From Rhodopseudomonas_A sp036404135 (lineage in GTDB: Bacteria; Pseudomonadota; Alphaproteobacteria; Rhizobiales; Xanthobacteraceae): a stretch of DNA of 53,136 nt. The position numbers and the translations under genes were made by a program. Where the stretch lies: the NCBI RefSeq assembly GCF_036404135.1, contig NZ_DASWPE010000097.1, forward strand, positions 1 to 53,136, given 5' to 3'. Positions 42,074-50,678 of this stretch are shown piece after piece; the stretch's first letter is position 1, and the number at the start of each line of letters is the position of its first letter. The notes under the pieces are model-generated. The model made no database searches. It had not been told where the DNA came from and worked only from the letters and a program-made list of their open reading frames with translations.

Positions 42074-43555
42074 ATGCGACGGCTGCTTCGGGTGATCCGC
42101 AATCTGGTGGCGGCACTCGTTGCCGCCATCGTCCTGCTCGCCGGCGGACTGACGCTCAACGCCTACCGGCATGGCTCGCGGCAATTGCAGGTCGCAGCCG
42201 TGCCGCCGGTCGACGTCGACGCCACCGGCGCCGCGACGCGGCTGTCGGAAGCGATCCGCTTTCGAACCATCTCGAATTTTCTCAATCCCGAACAGGACGC
42301 CGCAGCGCTCGCAGCGCTGCAGGCGCATATCGTGGCAAGCTTCCCGGCGTTTCATGCCGCGGCCAAGCGCGAGGTGGTGGGCGCCCACAGTCTGCTCTAC
42401 ACCTGGGAGGGCAGCGATCCCGCGGCCAAGCCGATCGCGCTGCTGGCGCATCAGGACGTGGTGCCGATTGCGCCGAAGACCGAGCCGGATTGGCTTCAGC
42501 CGCCGTTCGACGGCGTGGTCGCCGACGGTTTCGTCTGGGGACGCGGCTCCTGGGACGACAAGGGCAATCTCTACGCGATGCTGGAGGCCGCCGAGGCGAT
42601 GGCCAGGCAGGGTTTCCGTCCGAAGCGCACGGTGTATTTCGCGTTCGGCCATGACGAAGAGGTGTCCGGCCTGCGCGGCGCCGGCGCCATCGCCAGGCTG
42701 CTGGCGTCGCGCGCGGTCAAGCTGGATTTCGTGCTCGACGAAGGCCTGTTGATCACCGACGGCATCATGACCAGGCTGTCGCGGCCGGCGGCGCTGATCG
42801 GGGTTGCCGAAAAGGGCTACGCCACCTTGGTACTCACCGCCCGCGCCACCCCGGGGCATTCCTCGATGCCGCCGCGGCAGACCGCGATCGGCATGATGAG
42901 CGCGGCGCTCAGCCATCTCGAGGACCACCGCCTGCCGATGCAGATCCGCGGCACGGTGGCGGAGATGTTCGACACCCTGGCGCCGGAGATGCACGGCGTT
43001 TACCGCGTCGTGCTGTCGAACCTGTGGCTGTTCAAGCCGCTGTTGCTGCGCGAATTCGAAAAGACCGGCCCGACCGAGGCGATGCTGCGCACCACCACGG
43101 CGCTGACCATCTTCAACGCCGGCGACAAGGACAACGTGCTGCCCGGAATCGCCGAGGCCAGCGTGAATTTCCGGCTGGTGCCGGGCGACACCCAGCAGAG
43201 CGTCACCGACCACGTCCGCAACACCGTCGGCAATGCCAGCATCGCAATCAGCGGCTTCGACGGCAATTTCGATCCGCCGCCGGTGACCGGCACCAACAGC
43301 GCGGCCTACCGCCAGCTCAACCAGACCATTCGCGAGATCTTTCCCGACGTGGTGGTGGCGCCCGGGCTGATGGTGGCGGCGACCGATTCACGGCACTATG
43401 CCGAGCTCGCCGACAACATCCTGCGGTTCTCGCCGGTGCGGGCGACGTCGGAAGATCTCAAGCGCTTCCACGGCACCAACGAGCGGCTCAGCATCAAAAA
43501 CTACGCCGACATGATCCGGTTCTATCGGCGCCTGATCGAGAACGCGGCGGGATAG
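42074..43555 (+). CDS. M20 family metallopeptidase, membrane-anchored or exported
   Basis: A 493-residue zinc peptidase related to carboxypeptidase S / acetylornithine deacetylase. A single N-terminal hydrophobic helix (NLVAALVAAIVLLAGG) precedes the catalytic domain: PIALLAHQDVVPI (metal His), WGRGSWDDKGNLYA (bridging Asp and general region), FGHDEEVSGLRGA (catalytic Glu) and the C-terminal MVAATDSRHYAELADNILRFSP with the last metal His. AAGGAG lies 6 bases before the ATG at 42074. It overlaps nothing and follows ppa by 52 bases, so an operon is possible. Confidence 0.93.
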   Translation: MRRLLRVIRNLVAALVAAIVLLAGGLTLNAYRHGSRQLQVAAVPPVDVDATGAATRLSEAIRFRTISNFLNPEQDAAALAALQAHIVASFPAFHAAAKREVVGAHSLLYTWEGSDPAAKPIALLAHQDVVPIAPKTEPDWLQPPFDGVVADGFVWGRGSWDDKGNLYAMLEAAEAMARQGFRPKRTVYFAFGHDEEVSGLRGAGAIARLLASRAVKLDFVLDEGLLITDGIMTRLSRPAALIGVAEKGYATLVLTARATPGHSSMPPRQTAIGMMSAALSHLEDHRLPMQIRGTVAEMFDTLAPEMHGVYRVVLSNLWLFKPLLLREFEKTGPTEAMLRTTTALTIFNAGDKDNVLPGIAEASVNFRLVPGDTQQSVTDHVRNTVGNASIAISGFDGNFDPPPVTGTNSAAYRQLNQTIREIFPDVVVAPGLMVAATDSRHYAELADNILRFSPVRATSEDLKRFHGTNERLSIKNYADMIRFYRRLIENAAG

Positions 43556-43641
43556 TCCGGCTTGCCGCGACGCCGGCCTCTTCTCTCTCCCGCTTGCGGG
43601 GAAGGGTGCCCTCGCGCAGCGCCGCGTTACGACATATTCCG

Positions 43642-43785
43642 CCGTCATCCTGAGACAGCCCGGCGAAGCGCGCAGCGCGAAGCCGGGCGTCTCGAAGGAT
43701 GGCTGCAAGCACATTGCAGAGTCCCACACTCGAAGCCGCATCCTTCGAGGCCCTCGCGTTGCTCGGGCGCCTCAGGATGACGGCA
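43642..43785. repeat. Dispersed palindromic repeat (TCATCCTGAG family)
   Basis: CCGTCATCCTGAGACAGCCC with GCGCAGCGCG hairpin and CGTCTCGAAGGATGG, a spacer, then CATCCTTCGAGG to CCTCAGGATGACGGC in inverted order. A single hairpin of the other repeat class (CTCTCCCGCTTGCGGGGAAG) lies just before it at about 43585. Confidence 0.7.
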
Positions 43786-43813
43786 CGGCAGATGAGGCCA
43801 AGCGCCGTGGGAA

Positions 43814-44701
43814 TTACACCCCCGGCTTCGGCAGGCCGTGGATCGCGCAGGCGGCGCGCAGCGTGTTGACCAAGAGGCAGGCCACCGTCATCAGTCCGAC
43901 CCCGCCCGGCACCGGGGTGATGGCGCCAGCGACTTCCTTGGCCTCGGCAAACGCAACGTCGCCGACCAGTTTGTCCTTGCCGCCGTCCGGCGACGGCGTG
44001 CGGTTGATGCCGACGTCGATCACCGTGGCGCCCGGCTTGATCCAGGAGCCCTTCACCATCTCCGGCTTGCCGACCGCGGCGAACACCAGATCGGCCTGCC
44101 GGCACAGCGCCGGCAGATCGCGCGAGCGCGAATGCGCGATGGTGACCGTGGCGTTCTCGTTGAGCAGCAATTGCACCAGCGGCTTGCCGACCAGATTGGA
44201 GCGGCCGATCACGATGGCATTCATGCCCTGAAGCGACGCGTGCACCTGCTTGGCCATGATGATGCAGCCGAGCGGCGTGCACGGCGTCAACGCGAACAGC
44301 CCGGAGGCGAGCCGGCCGGCGTTGACCGGGTTGAGCCCGTCGACGTCCTTGGCCGGATCGATCGCATCGATCACCGCGTTGCTGTCCAGCCCCTTCGGCA
44401 GCGGCAATTGCACCAGGATGCCGTGCACCGCGGGATCGGCGTTGAGCTTGGCGATCAGCGCCAGCAGCTCGGCCTGCGGCACCTCGGCGGGCAGCCGGTG
44501 CTCGAACGAGGCCATGCCGGCCTCCTTGGTCTGCTTGTGCTTAGAGCGGACATAGACCTCGGAGGCCGGATCGCTGCCGACCAGCACCACCGCGAGCCCC
44601 GGGGTGACGCCATGGTCGCGCACCACCCGCGCCACTTCCTCGGCGACTTTGCCGCGCAACTCCGCCGAGATGATTTTTCCGTCGATGATCTGCGCGGTCA
44701 T
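43814..44701 (-). CDS. folD: Bifunctional methylenetetrahydrofolate dehydrogenase / cyclohydrolase
   Basis: Interconverts one-carbon tetrahydrofolates in the cytosol. The 295-residue protein starts MTAQIIDGKIISAELRGKVA. It has YVRSKHKQTKEAGM (catalytic Tyr and Lys), QLPLPKGLDSNAVIDAI, PCTPLGCI and the NADP loop AIVIGRSNLVGKPLVQLLL. The frame opens far upstream, but the earlier part crosses a repeat; GGGGAA just before the ATG at 44701 supports this start. Confidence 0.97.
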   Translation of the reverse strand: MTAQIIDGKIISAELRGKVAEEVARVVRDHGVTPGLAVVLVGSDPASEVYVRSKHKQTKEAGMASFEHRLPAEVPQAELLALIAKLNADPAVHGILVQLPLPKGLDSNAVIDAIDPAKDVDGLNPVNAGRLASGLFALTPCTPLGCIIMAKQVHASLQGMNAIVIGRSNLVGKPLVQLLLNENATVTIAHSRSRDLPALCRQADLVFAAVGKPEMVKGSWIKPGATVIDVGINRTPSPDGGKDKLVGDVAFAEAKEVAGAITPVPGGVGLMTVACLLVNTLRAACAIHGLPKPGV

Positions 44702-44746
44702 GTCGTTCCCCATGTCGGTGGTGCCTTGCGGCATCGGAAGCAGGCT

Positions 44747-44850
44747 CCCTCTCCCATGGGGAGAGGGCTGGGGTGAGGGGTTACGACCTCTCGTGAGGCC
44801 GTACCCCCTCACCCGGATCGCTTGCGCGACCCGACTCCGATGCGGAGAGG
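44747..44850. repeat. Paired palindromic element with DUF559-type core
   Basis: Hairpin CCCTCTCCC-AT-GGGGAGAGGG (44747-44767), core GGGTGAGGGG (44771-44780), a 24-base spacer, inverted core CCCCTCACCC (44805-44814), a variable hairpin and a decayed outer hairpin CTCCG-ATG-CGGAG. The hairpin and core match the arms of the DUF559 element, with no gene inside. Confidence 0.8.
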
Positions 44851-44892
44851 CGAAGAGTTGCGGAGGTGCTATTGCCCAACTCGGACGCCGAA

Positions 44893-45228
44893 TCAATCCG
44901 GCTTTGGCGCGGTCAGCCGGCGCAGGGTTTCGCCGAGTTGCTTCGGATCGCCGTCGACCGCGAGCTGTTTCAGCCGCGAGGTGGTCCCGGACAGCACCCG
45001 CACCGCGCGTTTCGGCACGCCGAGCGCCTTGGCCAACAGCTCGGTGACCGCGCGGTTGGCCTCGCCGCCCTCGGCGATGGCGCGCACCCGGACCTTCACC
45101 ACGCTGCGGCCATTGGCGAGCGTTTCCAGCCCGTCGATGTCGTCGCGGCCGCCGCGCGGCGTCACCCGCAGCGCGACGCTGATGCCCTGGGCGGAATAGC
45201 GCCAGGCCTCGGTCACGGCCGCAGCCAA
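44893..45228 (-). CDS. DUF167 family protein (YggU-like)
   Basis: A 111-residue protein of the DUF167/YggU family, function unknown. It shows ISVALRVTPRGGRDDIDGLE and the conserved GEANRAVTELLAKALGVPKRAVRVLSG block, ending KQLAVDGDPKQLGETLRRL. It follows the YggT gene by 30 bases, a pairing seen in many proteobacteria. Confidence 0.9.
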   Translation of the reverse strand: MAAAVTEAWRYSAQGISVALRVTPRGGRDDIDGLETLANGRSVVKVRVRAIAEGGEANRAVTELLAKALGVPKRAVRVLSGTTSRLKQLAVDGDPKQLGETLRRLTAPKPD

Positions 45229-45258
45229 GCCCCTTGATGCGGCCGGAGCGTCACCCGC

Positions 45259-45549
45259 TCAGAACACGCTGGGGTAGATGTAATAAGTGATCACCCGCTG
45301 CAGGAACATGATCAGCAGGATGACGATGATCGGTGAAATATCGAGGCCGCCGAGATTCGGCATGATGCCGCGGATCGGCGCCAGCACCGGCTCGGTGATT
45401 CGGTAGAGAAATTCGGACACCGAAGACACGAACTGGTTGCGGGTGTTCACCACGTTGAACGCGATCAGCCATGACAGGATCGCCGAGGCGATCAGCAGCC
45501 AGATGTAGAGGTCGAGGACGATCAGGACGATGTCGAGAATGGCGCGCAT
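45259..45549 (-). CDS. YggT family inner-membrane protein
   Basis: A 96-residue YggT-family protein with two membrane helices (VLIVLDLYIWLLIASAILSWLIAF and IVILLIMFLQRVITYYI) joined by RITEPVLAPIRGIMPNLGGLDISP, the family signature. YggT relatives are linked to osmotic stress and cell division. It sits directly upstream of the DUF167 gene. Confidence 0.93.
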   Translation of the reverse strand: MRAILDIVLIVLDLYIWLLIASAILSWLIAFNVVNTRNQFVSSVSEFLYRITEPVLAPIRGIMPNLGGLDISPIIVILLIMFLQRVITYYIYPSVF

Positions 45550-45745
45550 GGCGGGGTGGCTCGCGGGGGTTGGTCGCGGATTCGACTGATCCCGTAAATA
45601 TCGGTTCGGCCTGCGCCAAACAAGGGAAGTTCCGAGTTAAAATGCCGCGCAAAACATCGGGTTCAGTCGTTCTTGACTTGGCCCGGGAGGGGACTGTAAA
45701 TGACGCCGTCTGCTGGCTGCTTCGCTTGGTCGAACCAGTCGCGAC

Positions 45746-45819
<74 letters not shown>

Positions 45820-45821
<2 letters not shown>

Positions 45822-45875
45822 CGCTTCGCCTTAGGCTACGCGTGGCGCAGCCACGCTAGCCGAAAGCGAAGCGTG
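45820..45875 (+). repeat. Long hairpin overlapping the tRNA 3' end
   Basis: CACGCTTCGC (45820-45829) pairs with GCGAAGCGTG (45866-45875). Inside, GGCTA-C-GCGTGGC pairs with GCCACGC-TAGCC around a GCA loop, with one bulge. The outer stem begins with the last two bases of the tRNA CCA. The sequence looks like a dispersed repeat; it may also shape 3' processing or termination. Confidence 0.7.
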
Positions 45876-45963
45876 CCCGGCATAGCCCGCAGGGCGACGA
45901 CGGGCAGCCAGCCAGCAGCTTTCATATCCCCCAAGCCAGCGCCGATCACCTGATGCGCCCACG

Positions 45964-46785
45964 CTATTCCGCCGCCTGCGCCAGTCCGGCGTCGGGCAGG
46001 ATCAGCGGTGTCGGCGCCAGCCAGACGCCGAGGAAATCGCGCAACCAGAGCCGCTCGGCGAAGTCGTGCACGGCGCGGTCGCTGAAATGATCGTGGCGCG
46101 GCCGGGCGCCGGGCAGCTCCAGCCGGGCATGGCCGCGGGTGGTCCAGCGATGCATCATCGCGTAGGTGACGTCGGGATGAAACTGGAAGCCGAAGGCGTG
46201 GCCGGCGCGGAACGCCTCGACCGGAAAATCGCTGCCTTCAGCCAGCAATTCGCCGTCCGCCGGCAGATCGAAGCCCTCGCGATGCCAATGATAGACCTGC
46301 TCCGGCCAATTGGCGCAGATCGCGCGGCCGGCCGCGGTGGGACGGATCGGGTAATAGCCGATCTGGGCGCGGCCTTCGGCGTGCGGCGCCACCCGCGCCC
46401 CGAGCTGCGCCGCCAGCATCTGCGCGCCGAGGCAGATCCCGAGAAACGGCCGGTTTTCCTTCAGCGGCACTGCGATCCAATCGATCTCGCGGCGCACGTA
46501 GTCGTCGGGGTCGTTGGCGCTCATCGGGCCGCCGAAAATCACCGCGCCGGCGTGCTGCTGCAGCGTCGCCGGCAGCGGATCGCCGAATCGCGGCCGGCGG
46601 ATGTCGAGCGGGTGGCCGAGCAGCCGCAGCGCGTTGCCGACCCGACCCGGGGTCGACATTTCCTGATGCAGCACGATCAGAACCGGCCGCAGATCGGGAG
46701 CACGCGGCGCGATCGACACCGGGGCGACCGCGGTCGAAAGCCGCAACAGCTCTGCAGAACCCATATTAGCCGATTGAACCGACAT
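45964..46785 (-). CDS. Class I glutamine amidotransferase domain protein
   Basis: A 273-residue protein with a GMP-synthase-like glutaminase domain. The nucleophile elbow is FLGICLGAQMLA with Cys118, and the catalytic His203 is in GFQFHPDVTYAM. GGPMSANDPDD is the oxyanion-side loop. An N-terminal extension of about 30 residues is atypical, and ATG 46764 is an alternative start. No synthetase partner is fused or adjacent, so the ammonia acceptor is unknown; some members act on gamma-glutamyl compounds. Confidence 0.9.
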   Translation of the reverse strand: MSVQSANMGSAELLRLSTAVAPVSIAPRAPDLRPVLIVLHQEMSTPGRVGNALRLLGHPLDIRRPRFGDPLPATLQQHAGAVIFGGPMSANDPDDYVRREIDWIAVPLKENRPFLGICLGAQMLAAQLGARVAPHAEGRAQIGYYPIRPTAAGRAICANWPEQVYHWHREGFDLPADGELLAEGSDFPVEAFRAGHAFGFQFHPDVTYAMMHRWTTRGHARLELPGARPRHDHFSDRAVHDFAERLWLRDFLGVWLAPTPLILPDAGLAQAAE

Positions 46786-46909
46786 CCGTTTTTCTATTTG
46801 GCCGGTGATCGGTCAGCATACCGCGGTTTGCTGTAATCCGCAGAGAAATTTGTAAGCAGGCCGCCGATCAAATCTCAGGCAGCGGCAACCGCCTTGTTTA
46901 GCCGCCGGT

Positions 46910-47689
46910 TCAACGCCGCCGCAGCTGAATTTTCCCGACCCCCGCCAGCACGAAACCGCGCGGAAAAAACCGCAGCAAGAGCGGCACGATCTTGATGCCC
47001 AGCCCCGGCAGCACCGCGCGCTTGTTGGCCATCAGCCCCTCGAAGCCCTGACGGGCAACGTCGGCCGCCGGCACGTTGAGGATCGCGCTGTCGACCCCCG
47101 GCTCGAACCCGGCATGCTGCTGGAACTCGGTCAGCACCGGCCCCGGGCATAACGCGGTCACCCGCACGCCGTGCCGGCCGAGTTCGGCGTGCAACGCCTC
47201 GGTAAACGACAGCACGAAGGCCTTGGAGGCGTAGTACACCGCCATGCCGGGACCCGGCAGGAAGCCGGCGATCGAGGCGACGTTGAGAATGCCGCCGCGC
47301 AGCCTGATGACGCTGGCGGAAAACCGCAGCGACAGGTCGGTGAGCGTCCGGATGTTGAGGTCGATCATGCCGAGCTGGGCGCTGCGATCGAGCTGATCGG
47401 CCTGGCCGAACAGGCCGTAGCCGGCGTTGTTGACCAGATATTCGACTTCGACATTGGCCTCGGTGAGCGCCGCGGCAATCTTGTCGCCGGCGTCGGGCTG
47501 CCGCAAATCGCAGGCAATCACCAGCGGTTTGGCGCCGCCGGCGGCGACGATTTCCTGCGCCAGCGCATCCAACCGCTCCGCCCGGCGCGCCACCAGCGCC
47601 ACCCGGTGATGATGAGACGCAAAAACGCGCGCCAGTTCGGTGCCGATGCCCGCGGAGGCACCAGTGATCAACGTCACGCGCTCAGTCAC
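46910..47689 (-). CDS. SDR family short-chain dehydrogenase
   Basis: A 259-residue oxidoreductase with full catalytic residues: cofactor loop LITGASAGIGTELA, NNAGYG, Ser139 in NVASIAGF and Tyr152-x3-Lys156 (VYYASKAFVLSF). It resembles the DltE/YqjQ-like group with ALCPGPVLTEFQQHAG, and ends in a basic membrane-associating tail (VPLLLRFFPRGFVLAG). The substrate is unknown. Confidence 0.92.
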   Translation of the reverse strand: MTERVTLITGASAGIGTELARVFASHHHRVALVARRAERLDALAQEIVAAGGAKPLVIACDLRQPDAGDKIAAALTEANVEVEYLVNNAGYGLFGQADQLDRSAQLGMIDLNIRTLTDLSLRFSASVIRLRGGILNVASIAGFLPGPGMAVYYASKAFVLSFTEALHAELGRHGVRVTALCPGPVLTEFQQHAGFEPGVDSAILNVPAADVARQGFEGLMANKRAVLPGLGIKIVPLLLRFFPRGFVLAGVGKIQLRRR

Positions 47690-47966
47690 GTTTCAGAACT
47701 CTTCGATTGATGAACGTATCGGCGATGCTTTGTGGAGATGACCATAGCCATTAGGCGCGAAGCAAGAGCCGTGCAAGGTTATCGCGCCGTCCAAACGGAC
47801 GAGCGCGCGCGCTATCGAGTTTTCTTGGCGTATTAAGATTTGTTAATGTCGGCAGCGGCAACGACCGGCGCTTAGCCGGGCAACCACCGCGCTAAACGCC
47901 AGTCGTCTTTCTCGCGCGGCGTGCGGTGCGCGATCGTTCCCGCGCCAGATCTTACGGGGCGAGATC

Positions 47967-48512
47967 TTATGGTGCGACGTCGTCGGCCTGCGGCTCGGCG
48001 ATCGGGCGGCCGGCGGCAAAGCCGATTGAAGCTTTGCCGATCTGGTTTTCGCCGATCTGGCTTTCGGCGACCTGACGCTTCAGGTTGATGCGGTCCCGGG
48101 CCGAGACCGCGAGCAGGTCGGCGGCGCGCCACACCACGTTCTCCTCGAACTCGGTGACGTTGCCGTCGGCATAGACCAGCTCCCACATCATCTCGATGAT
48201 CCGAAGCCGGCCCTCTTCATTGACCGTGCGCATGATCACACTGGTGAAATGGTACAGATCGACGGCGTCGCCTTCGGCCAGGGTGGCCGACTTGATCAGC
48301 CGGGCCGCGGCGCCGGCGTCGAGCCCGAACCGGGTTTCCAGCAGGGCGTGAAGCTTGCTTCTTTCCACGTCGGACGGCTCGCCGTCGAGCGAGATCACGT
48401 GGATCAACAGCGCGGTCGCCGCCAGGCGATAGCCGTTGTCGTCGAATGACAATTCGTCGTCGGTGGCCGGGGCCACGACATCGGCAATGAATTGGCGCAG
48501 TCGGCTCAGCAT
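47967..48512 (-). CDS. TerB-like (tellurite resistance domain) protein
   Basis: A 181-residue protein with a TerB-type all-helical domain: YRLAATALLIHVISLDGEPSDVERSKLHALLE and EEGRLRIIEMMWELVYADGNVTEFEENVVWRAADLL (each in parts), with acidic metal-binding residues (DGEPSDVE and DGNVTEFE). The last 30 residues form a degenerate QIGENQIGKASIG tail. TerB folds sense or bind metals and stress signals; tellurite resistance itself is not implied. The ATG at 48512 is preferred over 48557. Confidence 0.87.
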   Translation of the reverse strand: MLSRLRQFIADVVAPATDDELSFDDNGYRLAATALLIHVISLDGEPSDVERSKLHALLETRFGLDAGAAARLIKSATLAEGDAVDLYHFTSVIMRTVNEEGRLRIIEMMWELVYADGNVTEFEENVVWRAADLLAVSARDRINLKRQVAESQIGENQIGKASIGFAAGRPIAEPQADDVAP

Positions 48513-48885
48513 CGATTTGACCGGGTTTGGGACAACGGATGCCAAGGCGGCCATCATCCTGTGAAAGAAATTCTATGACTGAAATTGCAACGCTGGCAAT
48601 CCGCCGGCGTTCCCGACGCCTGGGTTACGGTTAAGAAATCTTTGGCTGGATCGCAGCCCGGCCAATGCCGTCGCGATTTGGGCGCGATGGCGGCCGGCGC
48701 GACGGCTGTTCGCGCGCGCCCAGCGCGATCGGTCCGCCCGTCAAAAATCCTACAAGCTTCCCTGCTATCACTCCACGAAAAGCGCTCGATTAGCAGGGCC
48801 GATAGCGGTCATTGCAAAAGCCATTTTCGCCGGCAGGAATCGTGATATAAGTAATTGCTTCTTCTCGAACCATGAGGGGGGCATC
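48513..48885. other. Intergenic stretch between divergent genes
   Basis: About 370 bases, AT-richer toward 48780-48880. I see no RNA gene or clear promoter consensus, only the strong ribosome-binding site for the downstream TTG start. Confidence 0.4.
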
Positions 48886-49191
48886 TTGGGTGAACTTCAC
48901 GATTGGCTGATCGATCAGCATCACGGTCTGCGGACCTACCGCGCCTTTCACCAGAAGGCCGATCAGTTGGCGCAGCGCGACAGCCGCCACCGGGCGCTGT
49001 ATCGGATGCTCGCGCTGATCGTCACCGACTACATCGACGCTTATGACGATCAGCCGCTGCCGGTTGACGTGGCGGAAGCCGCGTTTGATCGTCTGCTCGG
49101 CGTCGTCTCGGCGGCAGAGAATTCGCTGCAGGCGCCGGTCGCAGACCAAATCGTCACGCTGAACCGGATCGCCGAGGCACGCTTGTTCTGA
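48886..49191 (+). CDS. Conserved hypothetical protein with TTG start
   Basis: A 101-residue soluble, helical and acidic protein of unknown function. It reads MGELHDWLIDQHHGLRTYRA and ALYRMLALIVTDYIDAYDDQPLPVDVAEAAFDRLLG in parts. There is no ATG; the TTG at 48886 follows GAGGGGGG with a 4-base gap, a strong ribosome-binding site that decides the start. It diverges from the TerB-like gene and is convergent with the cyclase. Confidence 0.65.
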   Translation: MGELHDWLIDQHHGLRTYRAFHQKADQLAQRDSRHRALYRMLALIVTDYIDAYDDQPLPVDVAEAAFDRLLGVVSAAENSLQAPVADQIVTLNRIAEARLF

Positions 49192-49234
49192 CGCTGATGG
49201 TAAATGGACCCAGGGCTTGGGTGATGCCTCACCT

Positions 49235-50671
49235 TCAAGGGATCTCGTAGACCACCACCTTGTCGGCGATGCCGCGCAACGCCGCCTGCTTCTGGATCGG
49301 GGTGATGCCGGCCTGCCGCAGCAGTGTCGCCACCGCCGGCGCCGCGATCACCGTGCCGGTGATGTGGATCGCCTGCGAGGTCGCCAAGCCCTGCACCCGC
49401 GAGGCGATGTTGACGGTCTGGCCGAAATAATCCTGCCGTTCGTTCAGCATCACCGCGAGACACGGCCCTTCATGGATGCCGATCTTGACCACCAGATCGG
49501 CGGTGCCGCGCTCGGCGTTGAGCGCGTCCATCGCCGCGCGCATCCGCAGGCCCGCGGCCAGCGCCTGCTCCGGGGCGACGAAGGTCGCCATCACCGCGTC
49601 GCCGATGGTCTTCACCACCGCGCCCTTATGCGACGAAATGATCTCCAGCAGCGCGCGGAAATGCGCCCGCACCAGATCGAACGCGGCGAGGTCGCCGACC
49701 CGTTCGTACAGCGCGGTCGAGCCCTTCAGGTCGGTGAACAGGAAGGTCAGCGAGGTGATCTTCAGCCGCTGGTCGATGGTGAGATTGTCGGCCTTGAACA
49801 CGTCGCGGAAGGTCTGGTTGCTGAGCATCCGCTTGGCGGTAAGAAACGGTTTGCGCTGGCCGAGCAGATGATGCAACGCGTCGGCGGCGATGAACACCGA
49901 CGGCAGCACCCGGGTATCGGCGCGGTTGTCGAGCGACAATTGCAGCGGGCCCGGCCGCAGCGTGATGGTTTCGGTCGGCGTCGCCAGCTTGTGATAGACC
50001 AGCGAAAGCTGCTGCACCTCGTCGGTCGGCTCACCCTGCACGTCGATGAATTGCGCCGCGTGGGTGACCGGCTCGAACACGATGATGAATTCGGGCGGCA
50101 ATTGCAGCGCCCGCGTCACGCTGCGGCCGGTCGGCAGTTCGATCGCATCCAGCGTCACCTCGCCGGTAAGCTGGGCAAATCCCTGCTCGTTGAAATCGAC
50201 GCCGGAACTCCAGAACATCTGCCGGAAATATTCCCAGATCGGCAGCGTATTCGGATCGTGCGCGGCGATCCGCCTCACCCGCGGCGCCACGGTGAACGCC
50301 ACCTCGACCTGCTTGTCGACCGAGGCTTCGTAGTCCGAAGCGCATAGCCCGCAGTGATACTCGTCCGGGCGCAGCGATTTCAGCGTGTTGTGGGCGTCGA
50401 GCACGCCACCGCAGCCGGGACACAGCACGTTCCAGCTCAGATCGAACAGCCCGAGCCGCGAGGCGTGCAGGAAGCCGGAGATCACCCGCTCCTCGTCGAG
50501 TTCGCGCCGCGCGGAGAAGTCCAGCAGGTTGATGCGGTTGAGCTCGCGGTCGGAGCCCTCGGCCACCAGGCGTTCGATGGCTCTGGCGACCGCGGGCTCG
50601 GCGGCCTGCTGCAACGCCGCGAATTGCGCGGAGCTGTCGGTCGATTCGATCGAGGGGGTGTCAATATCCAA
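49235..50671 (-). CDS. Class III adenylate/guanylate cyclase with DUF5939-type N-terminus
   Basis: A 478-residue soluble cyclase. The N-terminal 300 residues contain a zinc-ribbon-like four-Cys set (Cys84, Cys87, Cys107, Cys110: CPGC and CGLC). The catalytic domain has FLFTDLKGSTALYERVGD (first metal Asp), VVKTIGDAVMATFVAPEQAL (second metal Asp) and VKIGIHEGPCLAVMLNERQDYFGQTVNIASRVQGLA (in parts). It looks active and would make cAMP or cGMP. It starts 7 bases after the P450 stop, so the two are probably co-transcribed. Confidence 0.9.
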   Translation of the reverse strand: MDIDTPSIESTDSSAQFAALQQAAEPAVARAIERLVAEGSDRELNRINLLDFSARRELDEERVISGFLHASRLGLFDLSWNVLCPGCGGVLDAHNTLKSLRPDEYHCGLCASDYEASVDKQVEVAFTVAPRVRRIAAHDPNTLPIWEYFRQMFWSSGVDFNEQGFAQLTGEVTLDAIELPTGRSVTRALQLPPEFIIVFEPVTHAAQFIDVQGEPTDEVQQLSLVYHKLATPTETITLRPGPLQLSLDNRADTRVLPSVFIAADALHHLLGQRKPFLTAKRMLSNQTFRDVFKADNLTIDQRLKITSLTFLFTDLKGSTALYERVGDLAAFDLVRAHFRALLEIISSHKGAVVKTIGDAVMATFVAPEQALAAGLRMRAAMDALNAERGTADLVVKIGIHEGPCLAVMLNERQDYFGQTVNIASRVQGLATSQAIHITGTVIAAPAVATLLRQAGITPIQKQAALRGIADKVVVYEIP

Positions 50672-50678
50672 GCCAACC

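Noticed and set aside
47833..47846. Possible CtrA site TTAA-N6-TTAA in the gap near 47.8 kb
   Set aside because: Spacing is 6 rather than 7 bases, so it does not match the consensus.
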